Shown in pieces: positions 26,034 to 38,878 of a stretch of 64,000 nt of DNA (the first letter of the stretch is position 1; every line of letters starts with the position of its first letter). Under the pieces are notes generated by a model. The model saw nothing but the letters and a program-made list of their open reading frames with translations, was not told the origin of the DNA and searched no databases. The stretch covers positions 620,001 through 684,000 of the forward strand of contig CP091739.1 of NCBI GenBank assembly GCA_022010095.1. The letters run 5' to 3'. Made by a program: the position numbers and the translations under genes. The stretch is from Clostridium sp. (GTDB taxonomy: Bacteria > Bacillota_I > Bacilli_A > RF39 > UBA660).

Positions 26034-26138
26034 AAATCATTTATTTTTTTACTGGCTTTCTTTATAAATTTATCTATATCTCTTTCATATGTTTTTATAG
26101 ATAAACATTATTCCCATACCACCAGCCATATACATCAT
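26027..26138 (-). CDS. Small membrane-anchored protein, about 36 residues
   Basis: After reading one A5 as A4 the frame is MMYMAGGMGIMFIYKTYERD followed by KFIKKASKKINDLK, that is, one short hydrophobic segment and a basic amphipathic tail. No clear ribosome binding site at the double ATG, so it may start further upstream (GGAGAG at about 26165). It lies between recD2 and the transporter gene and ends in a terminator. Confidence 0.4.
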
Positions 26139-26188
26139 TTTTTTCAAATGTTTTTAATAATATCACTCTCCTTGATATTATTATTAAC

Positions 26189-28388
26189 TTATTTTTTATT
26201 ATTATACACTTTTAAATATGTATTTCTATTTGTTGAATATGTTGTTTCTATTGATTTATTAAGTGAATCTAAACTACCTAGTATAACAAGTGATTTCTTT
26301 GCTCTTGTTACTGCTGTATATATTAGTTTATTGTAAAACATTCTATTAAAACTATGAGCAAGTATTATAACAACATTATCATATTCACTACCTTGTGATT
26401 TATGAATACTTATCGCATATGCAAGATTAAATTTATCATATTCTCCACTTCTATATGTAACAGTATTTCCCATGTAATTTATTTCTACTACTGTTTTGCC
26501 ATCTTCAGTATATATATTTTTCTATATAACCTATATCACCATTAAATACATTATTATCTACATCATTTACAAGTTGTATTACTTTTATCATTTATTCTAT
26601 AGTATTTATCACCTATTTTTATATTTCTCGTTTTTTTACTATTGAATATGTTAGCCATTAGTTCATTTAATGCATCTATTCCATTTAATCCTTTATACAT
26701 AGGCGCAAGTACTTGGAAATTCTCTATGTTAATGCCTCTTTCAATAGTCTTTTCACACATCGCAGTTAGATATGTTTTTATATTAGTATCACTACTTTCT
26801 ATAAATTTAAAATCACTATAATCATTACTAATTGAATCAAAATGTTTATAATCTTTTTATATCATTTGCAAGATCTATTATATAACTTCCATCTTTAACT
26901 CTATATATTGTTTCTAATTTAGTTTTTACATATTTTTATCAAATGCAAGTAAATCATTAAGTAAATCTCCTGGACCTATTGATGGTAATTGATTTTTTTA
27001 TCTCCAACTAGTATTAGTTTAACATCATTTCTAAGTCCACGAAGCAAACTTGTAAATAAGAATATGTCTATCATACTTGCTTCATCAACTATAACAATTT
27101 TTTCACTACTTTTGTTATATTCGTCTACTGAAAAAGCACCTGTTTCTTTATTCCATTTTAAAAATTTATGTATTGTTGATGCTTGAGCACCTACACTTTC
27201 TGCTATTCTTTTACTAGCTCTACCAGTTGGCGCAAGTAATGCTATATCATTATAATTAAGTTTAGTTAAATCTTTAAGAATATCAACAACTGCCTTAATT
27301 ATAGTAGTTTTACCAGTACCAGGACCACCTGTTATAATATAAAAATTATTTTTTATCGCACCTTTAATCGCATTCTTTTTGTTCATCATTAAATATAATA
27401 TTATTTCTTTTTCTCATAGGCACTTATTAATTTATTAATTTTTTTCATCTTTATATGTTTCTTTAATTTTTATTTATATTGAATATTGTTTTAATAATTT
27501 CATTTTTCAGCATCATAGAAATTTCTTAAACCAACCATATTATCTATAATAACTATCTTTTTTTCATATCAAGTAATTTATGTAAATAACTTAAGTATGA
27601 AGAACTAGTAAATTCACCTATGAAACATCTTTTTTTAAATTTTATAAATAATTCTTCACAATTTATTAATGTATCTCCACTTTCATAACACATTACTTCT
27701 ATATTATGAGTTATAAGTGCCATAATTCTATTTCTCATTCATTTCATTATGATTCATAAGAAATATTCTATCTAGTTTATCAAATGGTACTTCTTCTATT
27801 AACATATATATATTATTTTTCAAGTATATCAAATAATGTTTTTACCATATGTATTAGTAAGTTCTATTGCTTCTTTTATAGTAAATCCATATTCATTTAA
27901 TTTAATAATTAATTCTTGATTAAGTTCATTTTCAACTATTTTATCATGCATACGTCTTGCTTTTAGTAATAGTCATACCACTAACAGTAGCCACACTTGG
28001 ATAATCATTTTTAATTGTATCTATTGTATTAAGTCCAAATTTATCAACTATTCTTTTTAGCTGGTCTTTTTCACCTATACCAGGAAACATACCACTACTT
28101 AAATATAATATTAAACTATCTTTATCACTAGGTGGTTTTACTTCATAACTTTCTACATTATATTGAATACCATATTTAGGATGATTAACGAGATTACCAT
28201 AAAATATATAATCAACATCACTATTTATTTCATTAAATGAACCAGTGAATCCTATATTCTTATTTATATATGATTCTAACTTTTTTTATCATTAGTTTCT
28301 CTCACTCTAAAAAAATTCCAACTTTATATGGACCACTATTACTTTGATATATAATTTTACTAATATTTCCCGATATAAAATTTCCCAT
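26189..28388 (-). CDS. recD2: RecD2-type SF1B DNA helicase, frame-broken
   Basis: ATP-dependent 5'-3' helicase of the RecD2/YrrC family. From ATG 28388: N-terminal OB-like segment (GNFISGNISKIIYQSNSG, NIGFTGSFNEI, HPKYGIQYNVESYEV), helix-hairpin-helix tandem (SSGMFPGIGEKTAKRIVDKF), then motor motifs: Walker A ITGGPGTGKTTIIKA, APTGRASKRIAE, Walker B IVIVDEASMID, LVGDKKINYHQ region (QLPSVG is broken by T7), LAPMYKG, and the C-terminal motif AYAISIHKSQGSEYDNVVI and YTAVTRAKKSLVILG. At least eight indels; length about 730 residues, normal. No ribosome binding site close to the start; a promoter-like element lies just upstream. Confidence 0.9.
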
Positions 28389-28442
28389 AAAAAAATATAA
28401 TAACACAAAGAGACTAAATAATAAATATACTCTTTTATATTC

Positions 28443-28490
28443 CCTCTAATATTATTATAAGAGAAAACTTTTTAAAAAAACACTTCTTTT
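28443..28490 (-). promoter_or_regulatory. Promoter-like element upstream of recD2, shared with 45722-45775
   Basis: On the minus strand AAGAAGTGTTTTT, an AT spacer, TTTTCTCTTATAAT and AATATTAGAGGG. TATAAT is a good -10. A closely matching element stands before the gene at 45715, and a partial one at 60852-60890. Confidence 0.5.
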
Positions 28491-28496
28491 TTTATG

Positions 28497-28527
28497 AAAA
28501 AAAGTCAATAATTTTATAAACTACTGA
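28497..28527 (-). terminator. Terminator of the YfhO gene
   Basis: AGTCA-GTAG/CTAC-TGACT type imperfect hairpin followed by T7 on the minus strand, directly after the stop at 28528. Confidence 0.6.
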
Positions 28528-31061
28528 CTATTTCTTTTTGATTATTTTATAGTTATCAAATATATATAACACTATTCCAAGTATTGATAATATAATACCT
28601 ATATTTTTAAAAGGACTATTATATGTTATTTTAATATTATGATTTCCTTTATCTAATTTAAATCCTAATGCAAATGTATTAACCATTTCTGTTTCTACTT
28701 TTTTACCATCAACATATACTATATATCCTTTATCATAAGGTAAACTTGTTACAAAAATATCCACCTTTTAAATGTATTAACTGATGCATATATATTATCA
28801 CCATCCACTTTATTTATATTAACTTTAGTAACTTTATTATTTACATCTTTTTATATCATCATAAGACATATAATATAGTTTTTAAATTATCAATATGATA
28901 TTCTCCTTTTAAGAAATTCACTGTTACTTCATCTAAATTACTATTAGATATTACATATGTAAAAGTATCATTATCATTATAATATTTCCATTCACTACAT
29001 GTTTTTTTATTAATATTACCATTAATTGATATAGCCATATCTCCTATACCACAAGACTGATTATTTGATAAATTAAAGCTTACAAATAATATTTTACCTT
29101 TTGCAACATCTGGAACATTTATTATCATTTTACTATTCTTCTTATTAGAATAAATTATGTTATTACTTATTCTTATATTTGAATCTATATATTTAATATT
29201 ACTTCTATCAAATGGTATCTCTTTTTATTTTTAGTATTATAGTATGTATTATTACCATTATCAGTAACTGTATTATTAAGTAACACTTCATTATCATATG
29301 GAAAACTAAGTTTATCATAATTTTTTTCTTATTATATATATTATAACTTACATACATAAATGGAAATACATCTGTATTTTCATAAAGACTAGTATCACCT
29401 ATTCTTTTTTTATTTCTTTATAACCAAATGTATTAATATTATCACCTACTAAATACCTATTATTCATAAACATTAAAAAAACATTATATTATTTACTGGA
29501 CTAAGTATAGACCTATTTCTATGTTGCATTTCTCTATTAAAGATATCAAATACAAATTTATTATAAATTGAACTACTAGTACTACTATAAACATAATTTT
29601 GATATATATTAGTATTACCAAATATATTGTTAACATTCATACCATAGTTTTTTTAAAAAAATAGCTATTCTATCTATTATATCTATATCTTTAACTAATT
29701 CTTGTATTTTATCATTATCTTTTACAGTACTACTTTTTTAACAAATGTATCATGTTTATTAGCGATAATACTATATGTAGTTAAAAAGTAATATTAATAT
29801 AGTCATAAATGTTTTTCTTAAAATTAAACTTCATTAATAATAAATATATAAGTAATAATGAAATAATATATTCAATATAGAAATAGGTACTATATGAACT
29901 TTTTACCTATGAATACAAGTAATAACAATATAAAACTATATATAAATAACTTACGAGTATCTACTTTCTTTAAGAATATATTATCAAACATAACTGCTAT
30001 AACATAAGAATATAAAAGGTAACATTGGTATTAATACTTTAGAATCAATATACATTGCTCCATTAAGTAGATATGTTATTATTGGAAAAATTATCAATGA
30101 TGATAAAATATAAAATAAATATTTATTTTCTCTTTTCTTATTCATCATAAGTATTATAAGAGATATAAGAGACACAGATGTAAGACCTATTCCATATGAA
30201 TTATATAATAGAAACGTAACATTTATTTTAGGTATTAATATATCACTTAGTGTTACTAAATCAATATTAGACATTCTACCTGTTAATATAACGTATGCTG
30301 TTGGAATTAATAATATAGATGACATAAGTATTCCAATGATAATTGGATATAAAAAAATCTAAATCCATCTTTAAAGAAGCTTTTTATTGTTATCTTTTTT
30401 TATTTAATGAAATATATTTATATATTCCATATATCACTACACATATTATAGAACCAACACTATAGTAATAGCTACATAATATTATTAACAAGATACTAAC
30501 ACTTAATAATTTTTTTATTATCATTTTTTTAAAAATATTTATCAACACCAATAAGTGCTAGTATTAAAAATGGCATATAAGAGATAAACATAAGATGTCT
30601 ATGTGAATGAAATAATAATGGACTTGCAGTTGCAAAAAGCAATACTTCCAAGAAGTGATGTATCTTCTTTAAATTTATTTCTTAAAAAAATAATAGAAAA
30701 AGTATAACACTAGAATATACAACTATTATTGATGATATTTGTATATATGTTTTTCATACTGATAAATGGTAAAAGATAACTTATTAGTATGATTGGACTT
30801 AAGAATCCATAGTAACTATAATTATATATGTTAACTCCACTTCCAATATTCAAAGCAAGATCTGGAAATAAATCAAAATTCTTATAAAATAAACTTCTAA
30901 AGTATTCTGGTATTATTGAATGTTGATTATTCCAGTCAAGTTCTGAACCATATAAATATCCACCATGAATACAAAATATTACAACAATTGTTATCACACT
31001 TAAAAAGAATTATTATATTTATTAAATCCTTTTTTTATTCATTTTTTTCTATTTTTTTCAT
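28528..31061 (-). CDS. YfhO family membrane protein, frame-broken
   Basis: Large polytopic protein of the YfhO/GT-C-like family, linked to glycosylation of teichoic acids in Gram-positives. Start ATG at 31061 with GGAGAG upstream. N-terminal features: helix VITIVVIFCIHGGYLYGSEL followed by DWNNQHSIIPEYFRSLFY, LALNIGSGVNIYNYSYYGFL and LSPIILISYLLPF, typical for the family. Central helices are broken up (29780-30700) by about a dozen indels. The C-terminal soluble domain has FDRSNIKYIDSNI-like stretches, then VTSLPYDKGYIVYVDGKKVE and ALGFKLDKGNHNIKITY, and a final helix IGIILSILGIVLYIF. About 840 residues, family-typical. Confidence 0.85.
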
Positions 31062-31127
31062 ACTTTTTCTCTCCAAGAAACATTATATCACGTGTAAACC
31101 ATAATAACAAATAATACCATATAGAAA

Positions 31128-31156
31128 AACCACTATGCATATTAAGCAAAGTGGTC
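31128..31156 (-). terminator. Terminator of the P-type ATPase gene
   Basis: ACCACT/AGTGGT hairpin and TTTTTC tract on the minus strand about 15 bases after the stop at 31171. Confidence 0.75.
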
Positions 31157-31170
31157 TTAGATTTTAAATA

Positions 31171-33511
31171 TTATTTGTCTTTTTTTAATATGTTTGTTGT
31201 TAACATCTTTAATTTATCAAATATATACATGCTACATATGAATAATACTACAAATACAAGTATTGTATCTTTACGAACTAGTCCTATGTTGAAGAAACTA
31301 TTTTGGAATATCGCGCAATATGAGAATGCTAGAGTTAAGAATATCATCAAAGCACCTCTTAAGTAATTATATGGTCTTACAGATATTATTTAAGAATATA
31401 AATCCAGTAGTAGCTGTTAAGAATACTGTAAGTGTACTACAAAGTTCTGGTGATAAATTAAAAGTTTATTTCAAATAGATTAATAATTATTACATTGAAT
31501 ACAACTGTTATAGCACTAGGAATACTCTTTAAGAATACTTTAAGTAAGAAATTACCCTTTACAAGTTCAGTATTAGGTTCAAGTGCTAATACAAATGATG
31601 GGATACCTATTGTAAACATTGTAATTAATGTTAAATGTATTGGTATAAAGAAATATTCAGTACTCATAAATATACATACAAGTATTAATAATATTGTAAA
31701 TATAGTTTTACTTAAAAGTAATGATGAACTTCTTTCAATATTATTTATACTACGCCTACCTTCTTTTAATATAAGAGGTAAATTATCTATTTTAGAATCA
31801 AGTAGTACAAATTGACTAACATTTTTAGCAGCCTCACTACCATTAGCCATTGCTATACTACAATCTGCTTCTTTTAATGCAAGACAATCGTTAACTCCAT
31901 CTCCAGTCATAGCTACAAAATGATTATCATTTTTAAGTGCTTGAATTATCTTCTTCTTTTGATCTGGCTTAACCCTACCAAGTACATTATGACTTTTTAT
32001 TATTTCAGGTATCTCTTCATCACTAATCTTTGACATATCAATGCTTTTAATATTTTGTATACCTGCTCTTTCAGCAATTTTTGATACAGTTATTGGATTA
32101 TCTCCACTTATTATTTTTTTATATCAACGCCTTGTTCTTTAAAGTAATCAAGTGTTACATTAGCATTTTTCCTTTTATCTTATCTTGAATAAGTACAAAT
32201 CCAAGAGGAACAACTTTATCTATATTATTAAGTTCACTACCTCTAGCAAGTAATAAAACTCTATAATCATTTTGATACTTATCAATATCGAAGTTTTCTT
32301 TTGATAGATTCTCTGGACTTCCTAAAAAAATAAGTTCCTTCATTAAATTTAACACCACTATATTTTTCTAATACTTGAAAATGATAACGTATCAACAACA
32401 GTATAATTATTCATTTTTTTCTAAATAACTTTCAATAGATTTAAATGTTGGAGATGGATCATCTAAAGCACTAGCATAATTACTAAGTATCATTTTTTTA
32501 TATCATCTATATTATTTTTCTTTATATGGAATTATATCTTTTACTTCCATTGTTCCTTCAGTAATAGTACCAGTTTTATCTAAGCAAATAACATCTACTC
32601 TTGCTAAATTCTCTATTGAATATAAATCTTGAACAAGTACATTATATTTACGAAGTCTAAGAACACTTACTGCCATTGCTGAACTTGTTAGAAGTACAAG
32701 ACCTTCTGGTATCATGCCTATTAATGCACTAACTGTACTCATTATTGAACTAGGAATATTATTATTTGTAATACCAAGTTGATTTATAAAGAATATTATA
32801 CCAACTGGTATTAATGCAATACTCAATATTTTAAGCATCTTTTTCAAATGAATTATATATAACAGAGTTAGTTTTTCCTTTACATATTTAGTTTCACTAC
32901 TTATTTTTAGAAATATAGTTATCTTTTTCCAATATGTTTTTACTTTTACATACGCATTTCCACTTACTATAAATGAACCACTTATAAGTTCATCTCCTGC
33001 TTTTTTTAGTAAGCACTTTTTGCTTCACCTGTCATAAATGATTCATTAACTTCAACAGTACCATCTAATATTACTGAATCTGTTACTACTTGATTACCTA
33101 TTCCATAAATACATACATCATCAAGCACAAGTTCTTCTCTTGATATTTCAACTACATTACCATTTCTTAATGTTTTTATCTTCGTATCAGCAATTACATT
33201 AAGTTTATCAATTGTCTTTTTAGCAAGTATTTCTTCTGCGATACTTATTATTGTATTAGTAAATATAACTCCTACAAATAGACAATTCTTTAAAGCATAT
33301 AATATTCTTCCAGATACTATACCACTTATAATAACAAGTGTACCTAAAAAGACATTAAGAAAAATTGAAGTAAGTAAACACATTAGATTTAATTATTTCT
33401 TTTTTATAGTTTTTTTGTTTTAGGCTCATCTACATAATTAACTAAATTTTTTTAACAATTCTATCATTTACTTCTTGTGAAGTAAGTCCTTTAATATTTC
33501 CTTTTTCCATA
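31171..33511 (-). CDS. Cation-transporting P-type ATPase (CtpE/P2-like), frame-broken
   Basis: HAD-type cation pump. ATG at 33511, MEKGNIKGLTSQEVNDRI as in the P2 N-terminal domain. Then the first helix pair (NVFLGTLVIISGIVSGRILY), actuator domain (NGNVVEISREELVLDD, VNESFMTGEAKSAY = TGE motif), GMIPEGLVLLTSSAMAVSVL (PEGL), the phosphorylation motif ICLDKTGTITEG, nucleotide-binding domain with LLLARGSELN, and the hinge VAMTGDGVNDCLALKEADCS, followed by C-terminal helices. PEGL instead of CPC and the absence of HMA domains argue against a heavy-metal pump; the CtpE-like group often moves calcium or magnesium. Breaks at many A/T runs. About 780 residues. Confidence 0.88.
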
Positions 33512-33582
33512 TAACACCTACTACTTTAGATTATACTAGTTTTACAATCATTTGTCTATGAACATAGAGTTTACATGTAAAT

Positions 33583-33610
33583 CAAAAAAAGAATAGTTTT
33601 TTTACACTAT

Positions 33611-33612
<2 letters not shown>
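33583..33612 (-). terminator. trpS terminator
   Basis: GAATAGT/ACTATTC hairpin followed by CTTTTTTT on the minus strand, overlapping the trpS stop. Confidence 0.75.
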
Positions 33613-34915
<1,303 letters not shown>

Positions 34916-34924
34916 TACAAAAAC

Positions 34925-34954
34925 ATTATATGAAAAATGAATATTAAATGTCAA
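34925..34954 (-). promoter_or_regulatory. trpS promoter
   Basis: TTGACA at 34949-34954 and TATAAT at 34925-34930 on the minus strand with 18-base spacing, both perfect consensus. Confidence 0.88.
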
Positions 34955-35005
34955 TACTTTTTATAAAATATGTTTATTTAGAAAAATTATGAACATACTA
35001 TTAAT

Positions 35006-35508
35006 ATGTATGACATAATTATATTTTTAACATATTCAATTCTAGGATTCTTCTATGAATGTATTATTAACTTTATACAAGATGGTAGATTTAGTAGTGG
35101 ATTTATGTATGGACCATGGACTCCAATTTATGGTATTGGTGTACTTATAATTTTGTTTATTTATAAAAAAAGTTAAGTAAATATAATAAAACCAAAAGAT
35201 TAATTATTATGTCAATCATATCAATGATAGTTTTAACTATATTAGAATATATAACAGGTAATTTAATTGAATTAATATTTCATACATCATTTTGGGATTA
35301 TAGTAACTATAAATTTAATTATGGAAAATTTATATCATTAGAATCATCTTTAATATGGATGATTGGAAGTATAATAATTATTTTTTTATTCATAAAAAAA
35401 GTTAAAAAAATACATAAAAATACCAAATCAAATAACATTTATATTATCAATTGTTTTTTTACTATTGACTTAGTATTATCTATAATTAGAATTTCTTCTC
35501 TAAAGTAG
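35006..35508 (+). CDS. Putative ABC-transporter type IV / CmpB-like membrane protein (PF06541), one frame break
   Basis: Small polytopic membrane protein. ATG at 35006, no obvious ribosome binding site. Features of the CmpB family: LTYSILGFFYECIINFIQDG, GFMYGPWTPIYGIGVL, LEYITGNLIELIFHTSFWDY and NYGKFISLESSLIWMIG. An A7 run at 35165 should be A8 to keep the frame. It is one of the few plus-strand genes and its end overlaps the opposing gene at 35486-35790 by 23 bases. Confidence 0.82.
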
Positions 35509-35790
35509 GTCCCTTTTCTAAACCTAATTCTTGTCTTAATACTTTAACATTTTCTAAAGACATTGTAACAATTTCATATTCCCAAGAATATAAATTATCA
35601 CTATCAGGATTAAGAGAACTATAAATCAAAGTTTCTTTTAAATTAGTAGCAAATGTATTAGGTTTTCTACATCTAATAATCATTCTAGAAAATAAAGCAT
35701 CTCTAATTCCAGATTCACTAACTTTTTCTACAGAACAATATTTATTTAATATTTTTTTCTTTCTTTCTCGTTAGTTTCAACATATTTCAT
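35486..35790 (-). CDS. Unknown protein of about 100 residues
   Basis: ATG at 35790 with AAAGGAGGAAGG upstream, a very strong ribosome binding site. One A7 indel at about 35755. Composition is mixed and soluble: MKYVETNEKERKK, CSVEKVSESGIRDALFSRMI, IRCRKPNTFATNLKETLIYS, DNLYSWEYEIVTMSLENVKV and LRQELGLEKGPTLEKKF. No family recognised. It converges on and overlaps the plus-strand gene before it. Confidence 0.6.
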
Positions 35791-35892
35791 AAACCTTCCT
35801 CCTTTAAGTAAAAGATATTATAATAAATTTTTATTATTTTTTTGTAAAGCTATACAACTTTAAATATATTCTTTTTTTAATATTTACTAAAG

Positions 35893-35970
35893 TGGCGTCC
35901 CCAGAGCAGAATCGAACTGGCGACCTATCGCTTAGGAGGCGATTGCTCTATCCTACTGAGCTACGAGGAC
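35893..35970 (-). tRNA. tRNA-Arg (anticodon CCT)
   Basis: Full cloverleaf on the minus strand: acceptor GTCCTCG/TGGGGAC, D arm AGCTCAGTAGGATAGAGC, anticodon stem ATCGC/GCGAT with loop CTCCTAA (anticodon CCT), variable region AGGTC, T arm with GTTCGATTC, encoded 3' CCA. It reads codon AGG. Confidence 0.93.
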
Positions 35971-36025
35971 ACAACAACATTATAACAAAAACAAAAGATT
36001 ATTACAAATTATGGTAATAATCTTA

Positions 36026-36493
36026 TCATAAATACAAATGCTGTATATCTAACATCGTATCTAAAGAACTCATAAAAAAACTAACTAGTTTATCACAAAT
36101 ACTAACTATTTTAGATTCTTTAAATTTAGGTTTCTTCCTAGTAATTGGATACATATGTGATAATATGATATCTTCTTCTAAATCATTAACATCAAAATAT
36201 TTAAGTGAATTATTAAGTGCTTCTACTGGATGTTTATTAAGAAATTGTTTATACCTATAATCATTTTTACTTACATCATCTGTAGTAAAGAAATCATGCA
36301 TTAAAGCGCCTCTAGTACATGATATATAATCAAGTCCTAATCTTTTAGATATTGTAAAACTCATTTTAGCGACTCTATTTATATGATTAAGTCTATTATC
36401 TCCATGGTGCACTATTGTTTTTAATTCTCTAAATTTATTTACGCTATAAAATTCATTATATATGTCGTAATATATTTTTTTATTCTCATTCAT
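36026..36493 (-). CDS. HD-domain phosphohydrolase
   Basis: Intact 155-residue protein. The HD signature is present as HHGDNRLNHINRVAKMS (His of helix 1) and GALMHDFF (HD pair), with a later conserved LSHMYPIT segment. Likely a metal-dependent phosphohydrolase on nucleotides or signalling phosphates; substrate unknown. The last residues may be altered by an A7 run at about 36075. It is followed upstream by the tRNA and downstream (in transcription order preceded) by an unknown gene at 36506. Confidence 0.75.
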   Translation of the reverse strand: MNENKKIYYDIYNEFYSVNKFRELKTIVHHGDNRLNHINRVAKMSFTISKRLGLDYISCTRGALMHDFFTTDDVSKNDYRYKQFLNKHPVEALNNSLKYFDVNDLEEDIILSHMYPITRKKPKFKESKIVSICDKLVSFFMSSLDTMLDIQHLYL

Positions 36494-36505
36494 AATACTT
36501 CTATC

Positions 36506-36879
36506 CTATATCCATTTTGGAATATAAAGATTTCTTGTAAATCCCTCCATATACTTATTATATTGCTTAATTATCTCACAAGCAAGAGCACCTAAAACAT
36601 CTTTAGTACTTTTAGGTAGTCTAAATGCCATTAATGATAATGTAAGCATTTTTTTGAACTCTCTATCATCAAAATATCTACATACTGCCTTATTTAATTG
36701 AGTAATTAATTTTAATTCTTCTTTTATATTAATATCTATACTAAATATAAAAAGATTGATATATTTCAATTACCTTATCACTCATAGTATCAAGTTCATT
36801 AAATTCTTCATTTATGATTCTATAGTAATCAGGACAATATTTCAAAAATTACTTTATTATTTAAATAACTATTATCCAT
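36506..36879 (-). CDS. Unknown small helical protein
   Basis: ATG at 36879 with GGTGAAAT upstream, the ribosome binding site lying inside the end of rseP. After one indel at about 36740 the product has about 124 residues: MDNSYLNNKVIFKYCPDYYR, IINEEFNELDTMSDKVIEIY, then ELKLITQLNKAVCRYFDD, FKKMLTLSLMAFRLPKST and LGALACEIIKQYNKYMEGF. No membrane segment. Function unknown; it is transcribed with rseP and cdsA. Confidence 0.55.
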
Positions 36880-36885
36880 ACTATT

Positions 36886-37965
36886 TCACCACAAGTTTTT
36901 TATTATATCATTAAATGTAACATAAATCATCAATAATATCATTAGTCCAAATCCAACTAAGTTTAGTATGTATTCTAATTTTTTTCATTAGTTTTTCTTT
37001 CTACTTATCTTTTTCTATTATTAAAAAGTAATACTCTTCCACCATCAAAAAAACTGGTACTGGTATTAAATTTATTATAGCTACATTTATACTTAAATAT
37101 GCTGTTAAATATAATAATGTTTCAAATCCTTGTGATTTAACTTGATCAACTATAGTATATATTCCAACTGGACCACTTAAACTTTTTAATTTAACATCTC
37201 CAGTAAATAATGAACCAAGTATTTTTAATGATAGTAAGTGTATTTGAATAGAAACCTTCAAATGCGTAACTCGCAGACATTCATGAATCCTTTTTTATGA
37301 ATAGTTCCACCAAATCCAATACCATATTTACGTATTTCTTCTCCATTTTCTGTATGTACTTCTGGTTTTAATATTAATATCTTTAGTACTTCCATCTTGT
37401 TTTTTTAACTGTAAACACATAATTATCTTTTAACTTTTTAGCAGATGCTTCAAGTAAGAAATCTTCTAATGATTCAATGTTATTACCATTAACTTTAATA
37501 ATAGTATCTCCTACCTCAAGTCCAGAAGTATATGCTGCACTTCCTTCTTCAACACGAACAATTTTAGAAGTATTAATAGGCTTACCATAAATAAGTCCAC
37601 TTATAAAGAATAAAAATATTGCAAGAATACAATTAAATATAATACCATTTAAAAGCACTAATAATCTTCTTCCAAAACCCTTATTCTCAAGTACTCTATT
37701 TTTTTCTTAATTTTTTTATTATCAGGATCTTCTTTTTTTCAGCCATAGAAACAAAAACCACCAACAGGTAATAGTCTAAGTGAATAAGTTGTTTCACTAT
37801 TTTTTTAGGTTTATGTTTAAAAAAATTAATGGACCCATGCCAATTGAAAAACTCATCTATATAAACCCCACCTTTTTTTGCCGCAATAAAATGTCCAAAT
37901 TCATGTATCGTAATGATTAAACCTAATATAATCATTAATATAAGTAATGTTAATATAAAATTCAT
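36886..37965 (-). CDS. rseP: Site-2 protease RseP (RIP metalloprotease), frame-broken
   Basis: Intramembrane zinc protease that cleaves anti-sigma factors and signal peptides. ATG at 37965 (MNFILTLLILMIILGLIITI then HEFGHF, the HExxH zinc motif). PDZ domain: RVEEGSAAYTSGLEVGDTII and VNGNNIESLEDFL. Third region: KSLSGPVGIYTIVDQVKSQG, INLIPVP and the C-terminal LDG motif (FLDGGR after repair), then a last helix FGLMILLMIYVTFNDIIKNL. Six or more breaks. It follows cdsA directly, as in many Firmicutes. In this window the RsgI-like anti-sigma protein at 47864 is a conceivable substrate, but that is speculation. Confidence 0.9.
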
Positions 37966-37973
37966 GTATCCTC

Positions 37974-38769
37974 CTAAAGATATGAAAATATTATTGAAAA
38001 TAACAATAAAGAAAATAATAAACTATCAAATCTATCTAACACTCCACCATGTCCTGGCATAATTTTTTTCCAAAATCTTTAACATCATATTCTCTTTTAA
38101 TGGCAGAAAATACTAAATCACCACATTGAGCAACTATTGATAATAATAAACTAATTAAAATTATAATAAATGTATTTCCATTAAACATAGTTAAATAGAA
38201 AACACTACCAAAAAATGTACCAAATATAGCACCTCCAACAGCACCTTCTATAGTTTTTATTAGGTGATACACTTGGACATAATTTATGTTTACCAATCTT
38301 AGTTCCAAAAAAATGAGCAAATGTATCAGTCATAATAGTAATTAGCAATATATAAATTAAATAATTAATACTAATATTCCTAAATATCATTAAAAAAATT
38401 AAAAAGTAATACCTAAAAAAATATAGAAGTACCTATCAAATATAAAGCATCATTAACATTATATTTCTTTCTATCAAAAAATATTATTGGTAACATCAAT
38501 GTAAAAGATGCAAGTGCAAGTACTTTATAATCTATATAAAATATATTAGAACCTACTACATTATTAAGAACAATCATCAAATAAGTAACTAATCCTATTA
38601 ATTTAATAAGTAATGGAACTTTTCTTTCTCTTTCACGTATATTTATTATCTCATAATATCCAATTACACTTAATATAGAAACTCCAATATAAAATGGATA
38701 ACCACCTACAATAAGTAATGGAATGCAAATAATTAATGCAATAATTGCGCTTATAACTCTTTTTCTCAT
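37974..38769 (-). CDS. cdsA: Phosphatidate cytidylyltransferase
   Basis: Makes CDP-diacylglycerol for phospholipid synthesis. ATG at 38769 (MRKRVISAIIALIICIPLLI), eight predicted helices, and the CDP-alcohol signature at the end: QCGDLVFSAIKREYDVKDFG followed after repair by K-MPGHGGVLDRFDSL, the hallmark of the family. Also ITIMTDTFAHFFGTKIGKHK. Breaks at 38060, 38260 and 38400. Ends at TAG 37974, just before rseP. Confidence 0.92.
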
Positions 38770-38849
38770 ATCATTTCACCATGATAATTATAACACGACA
38801 ATAAAAGATAGTACAAGCAATAAATAGAAAGAAACGTTAAGCAATATAA

Positions 38850-38878
38850 AAAGGAAACGTTAAGCTTCCTTCTTTCCT
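38850..38878 (-). terminator. Terminator
   Basis: AAGGAA/TTTCCTT hairpin with a TTTTTAT tract on the minus strand. The loop motif GCTTAACG occurs a second time just downstream (38830-38842). Confidence 0.65.

Noticed and set aside
31171..33511. Heavy-metal export by the first P-type ATPase
   Set aside because: It has PEGL, not CPC, in the transmembrane motif and no HMA domain, unlike CopA at 51293.
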